From Anaeramoeba flamelloides (lineage: Eukaryota; Metamonada; Anaeramoebidae), in contig JANTQA010000045.1 of assembly GCA_027625915.1 (NCBI GenBank), forward strand, positions 310,001-374,000: a stretch of DNA of 64,000 nt, in the 5' to 3' direction. Both the position numbers and the translations under genes were made by a program. The notes beneath the pieces are model-generated. The model did no database searches, was not told where the DNA came from, and saw nothing but the letters and a program-made list of their open reading frames with translations. Below are positions 35,700 to 48,029 of the stretch, piece after piece (within the stretch, counting starts at the first letter, position 1; every line of letters starts with the position of its first letter).

Positions 35700-36300
35700 T
35701 TTGTAAAATAATCTGTGTTAACTTCAACAAATATTTTTTTTCAACTTTTTATTGTTGTTTTTGTTTTTTTTTTGGTTTTTAATTGTAGTTTTGAAAATTG
35801 TTCAATATTTTTTTTGTTTTTAATTATTAAAGAAATGAAAACTTTTCAAGGGTAGGTTGTTTTTACAAAAGAATTCTATCTTGAAAATAATACTTTCACT
35901 ATCGTATAAATAGTTGTAAATTTATTTATTCAAAGATCAATACCTAAAATATATTTTTGTTTCGAATTGAATGAAAAATCATAAAGATCTTCTTGAGTCC
36001 AAGGAGTTTTGAAATTTTTAAAGATCTAAATCTCTCTCAGTATTAAACTTTTTGAAATAGAATGTATTTTCAAATGATTTGACCAAGGCTCTTGCCGAAT
36101 ATTTTTAAATTGTATAAAATTTCATTTGATTAACTTTAATTCCAATTCTGGTTTATTGTTTTATTTAGGATTTTTGTCTTGAACAATATGTATCACAAAA
36201 AAGAACCAAATAAATAAAAAAAAAATATCACCAATCACAAGAGATATGATTTTAAGGCTAAAGAACCAATCTCTGTTTTTTTGAAATTCTTGAATAAACA
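35700..36300. repeat. Dispersed repeat R7, copy a
   Basis: It is the inverted match of 63060-63605. Landmarks here are AATAATCTGTGTTAACTTCA, a low-complexity TTTTTATTGTTGTTTTTG tract, and a conserved GATATGATTTTAAGGCTAAA block near 36245. The start, AATAATC(C/T)GTGTT, resembles the tips of the copy at 62590-63605. It is non-coding. Confidence 0.6.
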
Positions 36301-36914
36301 ACTAATTTTGATATAATTGTATATTTTATTTTATTATACCAAACACTATGAGTTTTCTAAAAATAAAAATGATAGTAATACCAGTTCTTCAAAATACTAA
36401 ATAACGGGGTTCAATAATAAAAATAACCCCATTGGCTAATCTCGGTAAACACCCAATAATTTTTATTCTTAGATATCTGTAATAAATCTTTTTTATATAC
36501 CAAGTTAATTTCATCTCATAAGAAATAATTTTGAGTTTTTTATTTTTTAACTAAAATTTGATTTTTTTACTTTATTTGTCCAATTTAAAATTATTAAAAA
36601 TCAAAAGTAATAATAACCAAAATAAAAAAAACAAAAAAACTAAATTTTCAAAGAGAGATAATAAAAAGAATCGCCAAAAACCAACACTAACGATAACTAT
36701 AACAGCACACTTCTTTAAATATTGATTTAGTTTTGGAATATTTTAAAGATGAGAGGAATTATTGCCGGATGAAGAAACACTGGAAATTTAAAATGAGATT
36801 TTAACTTAGATATACTTATTAAGTATGTCTTAGATGTTCAGTTGGAATAGAAGAAACAAAAATAACATTTCAACTGTTTATAAACAACTGTTATTAAAAT
36901 AAAGTGTGTCGAAA

Positions 36915-37340
36915 ATTTTAATTAATGTTTCCAAATAAAAAACGTATGCTTTTTTTATTATAGAAAGACTTATACACTAGTTATCAAAGAAACCAACAAT
37001 AAACCCTAATTAAATACAGTATTGATTTCTTAAAGTTCTATTATTTAAAATGAAATTCTAAAAATGAAGGATCAAATTGCAAAATTTATCTCAAAAAATA
37101 GAGTAAACATTTGATTAAAATTTTGATCATCAAAAAAACAAAAAATTCCTAAAAATTGAGTATATTTTCAAATAAATTTCAACTAATTGCATTCCTAATT
37201 TAAATTTTACTAAAAATATTAAGGGATTTACTTTCAAAATTGATTTGTAATTATGTATACTTTTGGGTAGTATATTGAATGTTGCATTGGTACAAGAAGA
37301 GAAAAACCACATATTATCTTTTGCAACACGTATTATAGTT
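36915..37340. mobile_element. MITE family M6, copy a
   Basis: It is homologous over its whole length to 54766-55169 (same orientation). Shared text includes TTTCCAAATAAAAA, CAAAGAAACCAACAATAAAC, AAATTTATCTCAAAAAATAG and TTGGTACAAGAAGA. Here the terminal inverted repeats (GTGTTTCC / GCAACACG) are decayed; they are well kept in copy b. It is followed at once by the L module at 37365. Confidence 0.75.
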
Positions 37341-37364
37341 GTTGAGTATGCATTATTTTGATTA

Positions 37365-38590
37365 CTGTTGAATGGAAAAATAAAATTGAAAATTCCAAGT
37401 TAGACAAATATATTTCTAAAATTATCATTTCATTCTTTTTAATTTAGTTTATTCACAAAATAATCAATATTACAGTTCTTAACAACCTTGGAGGTTTCGT
37501 GTTCATTGTTGTTAATAGTACTACATTTTTTTAAAACTCTCTACTCAAGACCAAAAAGGTCTGTTTTGGGATAATAATTAATAACTGGATTTGACAATAA
37601 TTTTTTGTTAAATTCAAATTTAGGATATATTTACTGGAATAGATAGCAACCAATAGCTGTGAAAAGACTCTACTCATCTAAAAAAACCCAAGTAGGACAA
37701 AAAAAATAAATGATGATAAATATTTCCTGTCTAAATTTTTCCTAGGTTTTCTGTTTTATATGTTAAATAATCTAGGGATTTCTAAGGCTTTATATTTTAT
37801 TTCGAAAATCAAAAAAAAACCTAGAAGACTTAACAAGTAAACAGAAAACTCAAGAAAAATGATAGGCAATTTTCTATTTTTCAAATAAAATATAAAACCT
37901 CAAAAAAACCTAGAACACTTAATGAATAAATAGAAAACACCAAAAAAAAATTAACGAAAATCTATTGATTTTTAAAATAAACCAATAACTCAAGAAAAGG
38001 TCACCGTTTTTTTCCAGAATTCAAAATAATTGAGAAAAATCATTGATTTTACTCTATGGTCTTAAATTCTGGAAAAGAAGTCATCTAGTTTTTTACTGTT
38101 TACTATAAACCAAGAATTTATTAAATTTTCTGTTTATTTCAAAAATTAAAAAAAAAGTTAACGGCAGTTTTCCAGAATTCAAAAGAATTAAGTAAAATCT
38201 TTGATTTTAACTCTATTCTTTTAAATTCTGGAAACCCAAACTAAAAATCAAAAAAAAAAAACCCTTTTTCCAATTTAATATAAATAAATATTTCTTTAAC
38301 AATCCAAATAATTGATTCCTATTTGAAAGATATTCATTAGAATTAAAATACTTTAAAAATATAATAAAATGACTCTTAGCTATAAGCAAAAAAAGTTTCA
38401 AATTTTTTACGATAGAATTGAAAAAAAATATTATTAGAGCCCTGAAAATTGGATTTTCCAACTCAAATTATTAAATATCTTGAAAAATAATTTTTTATCA
38501 ATTATTAACCAATAGTACCTATTATAATTGAATTTATAAAGAGGTGTAAAAGTAGCAAATTTTTAATTTTTTTTGAAACGATTATTTCAT
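37365..38590 (+). mobile_element. Composite element L-(hairpin array H4)-D, copy 2
   Basis: L lies at about 37365-37700, the array at about 37735-38240, and D at about 38245-38590. The array starts with degenerate type-C hairpins (CTAGGTTTTCTGTTTTATA ...), then type A, type B and type A again. The closing text GAATTCAAAAGAATTAAGTA pairs with a TACTTTTAAATTCTGG-like arm. D carries the same AATAATTGATTCCTATTTGA and GGATTTTCCAAC landmarks as the other copies. Confidence 0.75.
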
Positions 38591-39599
38591 AATCGCGTAG
38601 TCTATGTGGTGATATACAGTTTTCTAAGATCACTCTATTTTCCAACCATTTGCAAATGATGATTGTAATTTTTTAATATTATTTTTCGATAAAAATGATC
38701 TAAAATTACTTGAGTATGCTTTTATAATGAGATGTAAGACTTTTTGGTCAATTTTTAAAATTAGAAATTCCAAAAAAAAGATTAGAAAGTTTTACGAAAA
38801 AATAAATTCTTTGAAAAAAGATAATAAGTTTATTAAAATTCCATAATGAAGGTGAATTATCAAGTTAAATTGAATTCTTTTTACAATACGGGATATACTG
38901 TTAATTACAAATGAAAGAGATCAAAATTTTCACTTAACTTTCCATTACAATCACCCCTCTTAAGAAATAAAGAAACCCTCAAAGTACCCAATACTAAAAA
39001 GGTAAATGAATAATTTAATCTACTCAAAATAATAAAAAATTGAAAACTTTCCTGATATTTAAACCTTTTTTTAGGAAAGATGAATGAAATTTTGATTCTA
39101 TTTATTTAAAAATAAATAGTATTACCTAGGAAAAAAAAATTAAAATAAAATTACTTATCTATTCACCAATCAAGACTTACAATCCTGAAAGAATGAAAAA
39201 AATATTATTCTATGTTTGACGTGATGACATCTTATTTCGGTTCTTTGCAGATGTACCGTTAACTGTATGTGGATTTTAATTGAGGTTAAAAAATGAAATT
39301 ATATTTTTAATTTCTGAAATCTGAATCGAAGAGTAATATACAGATCAGCTGATAGATATTAAATAATAAATTGTGATTTGAAGGACATTAATTGAATTAT
39401 TTATTTCCTCTTTTATCTAATTAACTAAAAAAAAAAATAAATAATAAATATTTCCAAAGTACCAAATACACCAAACCGAATTAAAAATGTCAATTGAAAA
39501 CCCACAAACCATAATCTCTTAATAACTTATCTTTTAAATTATTTAACCTATTATTCATAATTTGGGATTTTAATAAAAAAAATAAACCAAGAAGGATAA
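38591..39599. other. AT-rich stretch without recognised features
   Basis: I see no coding potential, no long inverted repeat, and no match to the other repeat families in this part. Confidence 0.5.
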
Positions 39600-40850
39600 A
39601 AAAAAATTGCATTTTCGAATCACTATTAAGGGACTAGTAAAACTCAAAAAAATCCCTAAGTAAATTTCAGAGCAAATTCAAAAAAATTTTACCACATCTT
39701 TAAATCGAAAAAAGGATGTAAAAATCTGATTTATGTAAAAAAAAACTTACTCTTAATGATATTTTCAGAAATGAATTATTTTTTCTCAAAGAACCATCTA
39801 TTTTTATCATTTTTGAAAAAGTTAAAAATTCAACATATTTCTGAATTATTTAAAGATTTTTTTTTTTCTTTGAAAGAAGAAAGAAAAAGTAATATCTGCA
39901 AACACCGTAAACAAAAATAAACTTGTAAAATAAAATCCACCAAGTTTTCTAAAATAACACAGTTTCAAAAATCTATTTTTATTTCAAAAAAAGTACAATA
40001 ATTATTATAAATTAAAATATATATAATTTTTTGTTCCAAAAAACAATTCAAATCAATTTTTTCAATTTTTTGAATAAAAAAATACTATAAAAAAAAACAT
40101 AATCATCAAATTAAAAATTTTCCCAAAATACTTTTTTTAAAACCTGTAAAATTCAACTTATAATATATAGAAATAATTTTTAATTTGAATATTTATAATC
40201 AATAATCAAATAAATAATCTCAATTCTTTCAGTGGGTTATTAACAACCCAACGATCAAAATGTATAAAGGCTTTACAATTATTTCTGAATTTTTTAAATA
40301 TTTTCAAACAAATAAAATGAAATCAAAGAAATCATTCTAAAAAGAAAAAACATAGATATTATCCATTATCTGATTATACCAAAAATATTTCCTTGTTTAT
40401 ACTCATAATATTTGAAAAAAGAATATTTCCTGATCAATTAAATTACAAGAAATTTTAATAAATATTTGTTAATAAAATAAATGATCAATTATTTTTAGAT
40501 CTCTATGGATTTGATATTTGATTTAGTTTTATTGTATTTTTATAAAAAAAGATTAAAGTTTAAAGGATATTTGTTTATACATTTCTCTCAAAAATTACTC
40601 AAAGTGAGATTTCTTCAAAATAAAATTTTTTTGAAAATTATTCTTTAATTAATTTGATCCAAAAATACAAAACAAAAAAGATTGTGTCTATTTAATGAAA
40701 ATATAATTGGGGAAAATGAACTCTTGAGAAAATTATAACACATCTCTCTAAAGTGGATTTATGAAGTTTACATATAGAGCTTAATTGTACGGCTGTTTAA
40801 ATAATTGCTCTATTACACTTGGGGAAAAAAAATAAATAAGAGTTACAAGC
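39600..40850. repeat. Dispersed repeat R3, copy b
   Basis: It is homologous to 46760-47990 across about 1.2 kb, with heavy divergence. Landmarks include TCCTTGTTTATACTCATAAT, AATAAATATTTGTTAATAAA and ACTCAAAGTGAGATTTCTTC. The part from about 40420 onward also matches the first 460 bp of the window. No frame is conserved. It is an old element of unknown class. Confidence 0.65.
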
Positions 40851-42030
40851 TCCTTAAAAAACACACCAAGAAAACAATCGATCAGCTAAAAAATAAAACA
40901 ACAAGCACCCCAAACATCAGATAAAATAACCTCTTTTCGAATTTCAGAGATAGCACTCCTTAAAACATTAATATTTTTCTCAGAGATCCAAAAAATTTTG
41001 AATTACTATTATGGAAAATAATTAATCGTAAAAATACAATTGATCTTTCCAAGAGACAAATATTATTGAATTGATTTTCAACATAGTTTTGATTGGTATT
41101 GTTATTATTAATTTAATGATTTTGTCTCTGAAATTTTAACTAACTGGTATTTGAATTCAAAATTAGTTCACCATATAATTCCTTTTCGTTTTTTTTAATT
41201 CAAAATTCAATTATTTCACTTTTCTGAAATACTGTTCACCTAACATTGACAAATATATATCATATAAAAGAACAAGTTCGGAAATACATCACATAAATTA
41301 CTATATACTTCTTCGAAATAAACTAAATTTTATAATAAATTTCTCCAATTTTTTATTTATTTTTATTTTATAATTTTGAATTTTATTTTTCAACGAAAAA
41401 TAATTATTTCTAGTGGAAGGAACTAAATATTTCAATAATAATCTTTTTATTAATAGATAACTTCAATTTATAAAAATTTTCTATCTCAAAATTTGATTTT
41501 TAATGTCCCACTGATTTTGAAATGGAGTTGATCTTATTTTTGAAAAAAAGACGTATTGTAAGTGAAATATATTTAACTTTAATATTATTCAGATAGAAAT
41601 AAACTGAAAATTTCGTCTTTGAACAGATTAAAACAAAGAATAAACTGTGGTAAAGCTTTTCACTACTCTGATTTCTGATTAAAATCACCCACTCAAAAGC
41701 AAATCAAAATGATTATTAAAAAATAGTAAGAAATAATATTCTTTTTTTCATCGGTTATTTTCGTCTTTTCACATGAAATTTTCATTATGCTCTTATTTGA
41801 TTTGAAGTACTTTCAACCAAGATTTAAGCTGTAAAACAACAGACACCCAAACAAAAGACAAAATGAAAAATATAAAAACTTTCGTTGGTCGCTTAATTGT
41901 ATGAGGGTAGATAAACTGTTGATCAAAACAAATCGATGGATTATAAAATAAGGTGTTTAAGAAGAAAAAATAAAGGAAATATAAACATTTTTTTTTATAT
42001 TTAATATTTTGATTTTGAATTTTATTTATT
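40851..42030. other. Upstream region of the ankyrin/BTB gene, with repeat R8 copy b
   Basis: It contains R8 copy b at 41390-41530 (match to 12005-12150) and a short piece near 41148 resembling the M7 tip (CTGGTATTTGAATTCAAAA). Otherwise it is AT-rich with no gene seen. Confidence 0.5.
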
Positions 42031-44670
42031 ATGTTAATGACGAATGAAGATGACTTTTTTTATCAGTACTTAGATAGTGAACCCCAGCAGAGAATGTACA
42101 TTCTACCACAAACATCTTTTCACAATGACAACATAACCTCTAATGGATTGTATTTATCAAACGATAATTACAGAGAGACTACCAACAATATTGAATCAGA
42201 GAATTACAAAAGGAAGCAAAAATTATTCCGGTTGTGCAGAAAGAATTCGATTGACGAATTTTTCATTCCAAAACTGTTAACAAAGTCTTTCATCTTGACG
42301 AATTTAAATTGGAAGAATATAGATGGTGTTACACCCCTGATGACTGTATGTTCTAACAAGAGTGTTACTTCCCAAATATTGGGGCAATTGGAATCTAATA
42401 GTGTAAATTTCTATCTCAAAGACAACAATGAACGAAATTGTTTTCATTATCTGCTCCAAAACCCAAAGATAAATTATGATCTACTTTCCTTTTTTGGAAC
42501 ACTGTTTCGAGAATCTTTTTTTAATGACCCTGATCGCAATTTCAAAACACCCTTAATGTATTTGTGTGAGAACAAAAGCCTTAACGCTATTCTTTTACGA
42601 TATTTTCTAAATGTCCAACAAGTAGATTTGTCTTTACAAGATTCAAAAGAAAAGACTGCATTTCATTATTTGTGTGCAAATAGCTCAATTAGTCTCGAAT
42701 TAATTCAAATACTGGTGAAAACACAAGAATACGATGCCCTCCAAATACAGGACTCTCAAGGGTACACAGGTTTCCATTACTTGATTCAAAACCCAAGTGC
42801 CTCGGAAAAAATTGTCAATTGGATTTTGGAGAAAAATTGTAACAATAATCAACTAACTACCAACAACCAAACACATAACAAGAGTAATGTGATTAATCAA
42901 AGTTTGCCAATATTAGATTTCATTTTTTGTGGATCAAGCATCAGCTCAAGCAATTTTCAAACAATTATAAAGTATTTAATTACACACAACTCTTATTCGT
43001 TTCACAATTTGTTCATAAAGATTTTTTCGTCACCAAGTTTCAACCAGTCTTTGCTTTGGTACTTTGTTACAATAGACAAATTTGAAGAAAAATTTGATCA
43101 GAATTTGATGAAATATTTTGAGACATGCTTTTCCAATCCTTATATTACAGATGAAGTTGTTCTATTTTTATTCCAATTTTATGTAAAAGTGAAAAAAGAT
43201 GAGGATTTGAATTGGCAATTATTTAAATTATCCCTTGAAAAATGTAGAACAATATGTACAATCTTTCTACCCTATGATTTTGATTTGACAGCTTTTGAGG
43301 AAACACGAATCTCAGTAGACACAGATGCAAATGGTGTTTATAATGCTAAACCTAGGAGTTGGGAAAATGAAATTCCCAGTTTTGAGAATTTCAATTCAAG
43401 GGAAAACATTTTGAAGAGCATTCTCGTAATTTGTTCTATTAGACAACCTGAAGTTAGTCTTCAATTTGTTAAGAAGATCATCAACGAATACCAGTGCTCT
43501 CAATTCTTTATTTCAAAATATAACCTTGAATATGAAACGATCTTCTCATGTACGTTTCTACAGTTCGTCTGTATGGGCAAACCTAATCTAGATTTGCTGA
43601 AATTATACTTTGATCAAAATCCAGGTTTGATTAAAAAATCAGAACTAAATCCAGGTTGCACATCTAACCAATGGGGGGAATATTTATTAATCATTTTATA
43701 TTTAAAAATCTTTAAAATATTATCAAAAAAAAAATTAATAAAAAGCAGATCCATTGGTGATTGTAATAAAAATTCCTCTGAAAAAAGTAATCTTCTTGAT
43801 TTGACAACCTGTAAGACACAGTTTTTTAAATATCAAGCCTTTGAAAAAATAATGGAATTATTATCCGAAAAACCGAAAAAATTCAAAAGAAAAATGAAAA
43901 AAAATCTGCAATTATTGAAAACAAATAATTATTATAAAGACAAAATAAAAAAGATCTTTGATGTAATGATATTTTTGATGGACAATGGTGCAAGGTTAAG
44001 AGAAGAATTTCAAGTGGGACTTAGACACAGTCTATTTTTCAAGTTATTTGATATTATTAATTCATTTGAAACAGATTTTCAAAATTTTTATCAAGTATCA
44101 ATCCAGCAGCAAAAAAATCAATATCATTACTACTTACACAAACAATTGATCGAACTTAGAACGAAGAAAAACTTTGAAGAGGTTAACATTCCTTTGGTAA
44201 GCTACAATCAAAAGCAGATTAGAATTTTCTTCAATTGGGTTTATGGGGATGTTGATTCAACCCAACTAATTCTTTGTAAAGATCTCTTCCAACAGTTAAA
44301 TATTTATGAACCCGAGAGACTTACCCTTAAAAAGACTTTTAAGCATTTATATAAAGAACAAAAATCAAAGGATTTTACTTATCAATTAAAAGATGACCAA
44401 AGTATTAAAATTCACAAAATTGTTTTGTTCACAAGAGCGCCTCAATTACTTCTCATGAGTCGGGAGATTAATACTGATAAATTGAAATCATTAACAGATT
44501 ATTTACAATTTGATAAAAAAGTTTGGAAATTCTTTTTTAAATTTCTTTACACAAATAAATATGACACCAAGTTCATAACTCTGCAAAATATTGAACAAAT
44601 AATCGATATCTTTGCTTTTTTTTTACTAGACCAGGAAACCCAGCTTAAATATTTGAAGTATTATTATTAA
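42031..44670 (+). CDS. Ankyrin-repeat protein with C-terminal BTB domain(s)
   Basis: This is a single uninterrupted 879-aa frame. Residues about 95-285 hold divergent ankyrin repeats, visible as DGVTPLMTVC, NERNCFHYLL, NFKTPLMYLC, KEKTAFHYLC and QGYTGFHYLI at regular spacing. The middle (about 300-640) has no recognised domain. Residues about 640-770 look like a degenerate BTB half ending in SYNQKQIRIFFNWVYGD. Residues 781-870 form a clearer BTB fold: DFTYQLKDDQSIKIHKIVL, then QFDKKVWKFFFKFLYTNKYD. Ankyrin-BTB proteins usually act as adaptors, often for cullin-3 ubiquitin ligases, but no target can be inferred. The start could be Met1 or Met3, two codons apart. It stands alone in more than 15 kb of repeat-rich DNA, and lacks the introns seen in its neighbours. 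Confidence 0.8.
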   Translation: MLMTNEDDFFYQYLDSEPQQRMYILPQTSFHNDNITSNGLYLSNDNYRETTNNIESENYKRKQKLFRLCRKNSIDEFFIPKLLTKSFILTNLNWKNIDGVTPLMTVCSNKSVTSQILGQLESNSVNFYLKDNNERNCFHYLLQNPKINYDLLSFFGTLFRESFFNDPDRNFKTPLMYLCENKSLNAILLRYFLNVQQVDLSLQDSKEKTAFHYLCANSSISLELIQILVKTQEYDALQIQDSQGYTGFHYLIQNPSASEKIVNWILEKNCNNNQLTTNNQTHNKSNVINQSLPILDFIFCGSSISSSNFQTIIKYLITHNSYSFHNLFIKIFSSPSFNQSLLWYFVTIDKFEEKFDQNLMKYFETCFSNPYITDEVVLFLFQFYVKVKKDEDLNWQLFKLSLEKCRTICTIFLPYDFDLTAFEETRISVDTDANGVYNAKPRSWENEIPSFENFNSRENILKSILVICSIRQPEVSLQFVKKIINEYQCSQFFISKYNLEYETIFSCTFLQFVCMGKPNLDLLKLYFDQNPGLIKKSELNPGCTSNQWGEYLLIILYLKIFKILSKKKLIKSRSIGDCNKNSSEKSNLLDLTTCKTQFFKYQAFEKIMELLSEKPKKFKRKMKKNLQLLKTNNYYKDKIKKIFDVMIFLMDNGARLREEFQVGLRHSLFFKLFDIINSFETDFQNFYQVSIQQQKNQYHYYLHKQLIELRTKKNFEEVNIPLVSYNQKQIRIFFNWVYGDVDSTQLILCKDLFQQLNIYEPERLTLKKTFKHLYKEQKSKDFTYQLKDDQSIKIHKIVLFTRAPQLLLMSREINTDKLKSLTDYLQFDKKVWKFFFKFLYTNKYDTKFITLQNIEQIIDIFAFFLLDQETQLKYLKYYY

Positions 44671-45387
44671 ACTGACCAAAGTTTTGAACAATTATAAAAA
44701 TATTTCTTTCTGAGAATAACAAGACGAAGGTCCCCTATTACAAGTTATAAATGAAATATAGGGCATTTTTTGTGTTATTTAAAATTATTCAATTCTTACT
44801 AATGGCTGTTTTTGAAACTTGTTTATTATTTGATATTTTTTTATTATTATTTATGGCGATTTTAATTAGTTCCTTGAATGAAATCAATATCCAAACAATA
44901 AACCAATTGAAACAAGGCTGAATAAATTCAGAACATTATTTTTTAATTTTAAATTTTAATTTTTATTCAATTTTTTGATTTTTTTTTATTTTTTTTTATT
45001 GAATTGAAATCAACTCTACATTTCTAAAAGTGCAAAAAAATGATATTGAAATTTTCAAAGTTTAATTTATATATTTGTGTATTTTTTTGAGTGGTGAAAC
45101 TTAATTAGTTAGTATATAGGGTGGGGTGGGGTGGTGGTGATGGTGGTTGGAATAATGAGTAAATATAATCTATTTAAAACTTTTGTTTTGTCTTTAAAAT
45201 GGAAAAATCAATTGTAAAATTAAAAATCCTATTTTCAAAATTATGAATAAAAAGGTATCTCCAAACTTTATGAAACCAAATTTGTTTTGATCAAAAAAAT
45301 CAAATCTTCTAACTAGTTTCATCTCCCATAGGCGCATATTCGTTAAACATCACTATTAATGAAAAAAAAAAAAAACATCTATTCATA
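44671..45387. other. Downstream of the ankyrin/BTB gene
   Basis: AT-rich. One G-rich, purine/pyrimidine-skewed block at 45118-45150 (GGGTGGGGTGGGGTGGTGG) stands out and could form a G-quadruplex on the plus strand. No gene was seen. Confidence 0.5.
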
Positions 45388-45590
45388 CAATCAGTTCCAC
45401 TTTTAAGAAACAAACCCTCAAAGAAGCTAATGAAAAATAACAATTCCAAATTAAGGCACAAATTTCAGATTATAGTAAAATGATAAGTGCAAAAAAGATT
45501 TCCAAAAAATTTTAGATTAAATTTGATATTTTTCTGTGGATTCAATTTCATTGAAAGTTTGCACCTTAAAAGTTCATCCTATCGTAAATT
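45388..45590. mobile_element. Degenerate M4 MITE
   Basis: It starts ACAATCAGTTCCACTTTTAA and ends near GAAAGTTTGCACCTTAAAAG. The interior keeps AAATTAAGGCACAAATTT. It is clearly an older copy of the Tc1/mariner-type family that is intact at 24 and 61-62 kb. Confidence 0.6.
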
Positions 45591-45700
45591 AATTATGTAA
45601 AATTTAAAAATTATTTTTTTACACTTTTAGTTGTAGATTTTAGAAAGAGAAATAATTTTCCTTCATCAATTTTATTTTTTTCCACAATAATTTCAATTTA

Positions 45701-46258
45701 TAAATCTCATTCCAAAAATCTGGAAACACCCAAAATCAAAAATAGGTAAAAAAAAAAATATGCTAATAACAACACAATTTATTATATTTTTCCAAAACGA
45801 ATATTAAATCACATAAAAGTAACATGGTATTAATGTTTTTATACGTAATCATTTTTATCCAAATAAAAGAAAAAATATAAAATAAAAAAATAAAAATTGG
45901 GTGTGTTCAAAATGATGAAACAATGGGTGAGAAAAAAAAAATGTACTAGTAAATTTGTTTACATTTCACCAAAAAATGTTTGATTGACCAACATATAAGA
46001 TATTATCGACTAACCGTATGGGATTTTTAGATTTAATGTAACACATCATCAATCTTACATCAATCATTGAAATAAAATCCATATCCTCTATAAATAGATT
46101 ACGTAAGTAAGAAAAGGAAATAAAAATAAAATAGAAAGGAAAAAAATGAAATAATGGTTTATTAAATGAAAATTCTTACTAAAATTGAATGTAAAATATA
46201 GTTTTTTTTTTTCTTTCAACTGTTCTAACTATGCTAAAGTTGTTATTATTTAGTTTAT
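45701..46258. mobile_element. MITE family M1, copy c
   Basis: It has the same order and orientation as M1a (2405-2939): TCATTCCAAAAATCTGGA, AATCAAAAATAGG, TTTATTATATTTTTCC, AATGTTTTTATACGTAATCA, ending CAACTGTTCTAACTATG. The right tip is decayed. Confidence 0.75.
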
Positions 46259-46759
46259 ATTATAATTAGTTCTTTGTATTCCCCATATCATTGTTATATT
46301 TATACAATAATTAATTAATTACTAATGAGAAATAATCAAATACTCATATAATAAATCCGATTATCATATACCAAAATTAATTCCATTTAAATTACAAATA
46401 AAAGTATATAATCTATAACATATTCAAGATTATATATATCATTAAATCATATGAGAAAGTGATAATTTGAGGGTCATTTCAAGAGAATTTATAATATCAC
46501 AATCAGTAAATTTTAGAAAATTCTTATTTTTGATTAATTCTTATTCAGAGTTTGAAAATTGAAAAATTATTGTCAATTTGATAATCATTTATATGAAAAT
46601 CAACCTATTTCAGAACCGAATTAACAATTTTTAATTTTTATTATAAATTTATACCTAATTGAGTTTTTAGGCCTTTAAAATAAGAATAAATAATTTTTAA
46701 ACTCATTATTTAGATCCCCTAATAATTCCATGATAGAATATATATATATATATATATAT
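46259..46759. other. AT-rich stretch with a short TA microsatellite
   Basis: A run of about ten TA units lies at 46738-46760. Apart from that, I see nothing between M1c and R3c. Confidence 0.5.
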
Positions 46760-47990
46760 ATCTATTGAAGATCCAATTTCTTTATGGGACTTGTAAATTA
46801 ATAAAAATCTTCAAGTAAATCTAATAGTAAATTGAAAAAAAGTTTATATTATCTTGAATTTGAAAAAAATAAGTAAAAACATGATTAATACAAAACCAAA
46901 TTTACTTTTAATGCTAATTTTCTGATATGAATTATTGTTTTTAAAAAGTATGATCAATTTTTGTTAATATAATAAATGATTCAAATCCAACATATTTATA
47001 AAATATTCCAAAACATATTTTTTTTGAAGATGAAAGAAATCTTATTCTCGAGAAGGAAAAGAACAAAAATAAAATTTAAAAAGTATTAACTAAATTGTGG
47101 AATTACTTAGTATAAAAAATCTCCTTAATTTTAAAAAGAGTACAATAACTATTTTAAACTTGAAAAAAATATAATTTGCTGATTTACAAAACAAGTCTGA
47201 ATCAATAATTTTTTTTTTGATTTGCCTAACAAAAAAAAACCTGAGGAAAAATACTAAACTTTTAAATTCAAAATTCCCCCAAAAATATTACTTTTTTCAA
47301 ACCCGTAAAACTCAAATGCTTACCTAAATCAATACCTTTTTATTTGATTATTTATATTCAATAATTAATAGACAAAGAAAAATTTATTTTGGAAAGTTAT
47401 TACTACTATAAAGCTTAAATCAATACCCATGTGCTTGATTATTATTTCCCAATTTTATCAATATTTTCAAACAAATAGCATTAATTCAAATTAATCATTC
47501 TAAAAAACAGAGGAATTAATTGATATTCTCAAATAACTGATTGAATAATAAATCTTCCTTGTTTATACTTTTAACATTTGAAAAAGAATATTTACCAACC
47601 TTTTAAATTTCAAGTAAATTAATAAATATTTGTGAAAAAAATAAAATATCAATTTTTTTAGATTTTCAATGGTTTTAATATTTGATTTATTTTTCTTGTA
47701 TTTTTTAAAATAAGTTGTAATTTTAAGGTTATTTTTTCAGATAGACTCTCATAAATTACTCAAAGTGAGATTTCTTAAAAATAAAAATGTTTACAAATTA
47801 TTCTTTTTCTTTTATGATCCAAAAATCAAAAAAAAGAATGATAGTTCTTTTACTGTAAATTTAATTAGAGAAATTAAATCTTTTAAAAAAATGATAATTA
47901 ATTTCTCAAAAGATGAATTAAGAGTTTTATTATCAAGTTTAATACTAATCTTTGTGAAAATAATAAACAATTTATAGTTATGAAAAAAAG
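46760..47990. repeat. Dispersed repeat R3, copy c
   Basis: It matches R3b (39600-40850), including AAGAGTACAATAACTATTTT, TCTTCCTTGTTTATACT and ATTACTCAAAGTGAGATTTC. It runs directly into the L module of the next composite element. The short frames at 47765-48138 are not conserved with R3b and are not called. Confidence 0.65.
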
Positions 47991-48029
47991 AACTAATAAT
48001 AAATAAATAAGAGTTATGATTCACTAATA

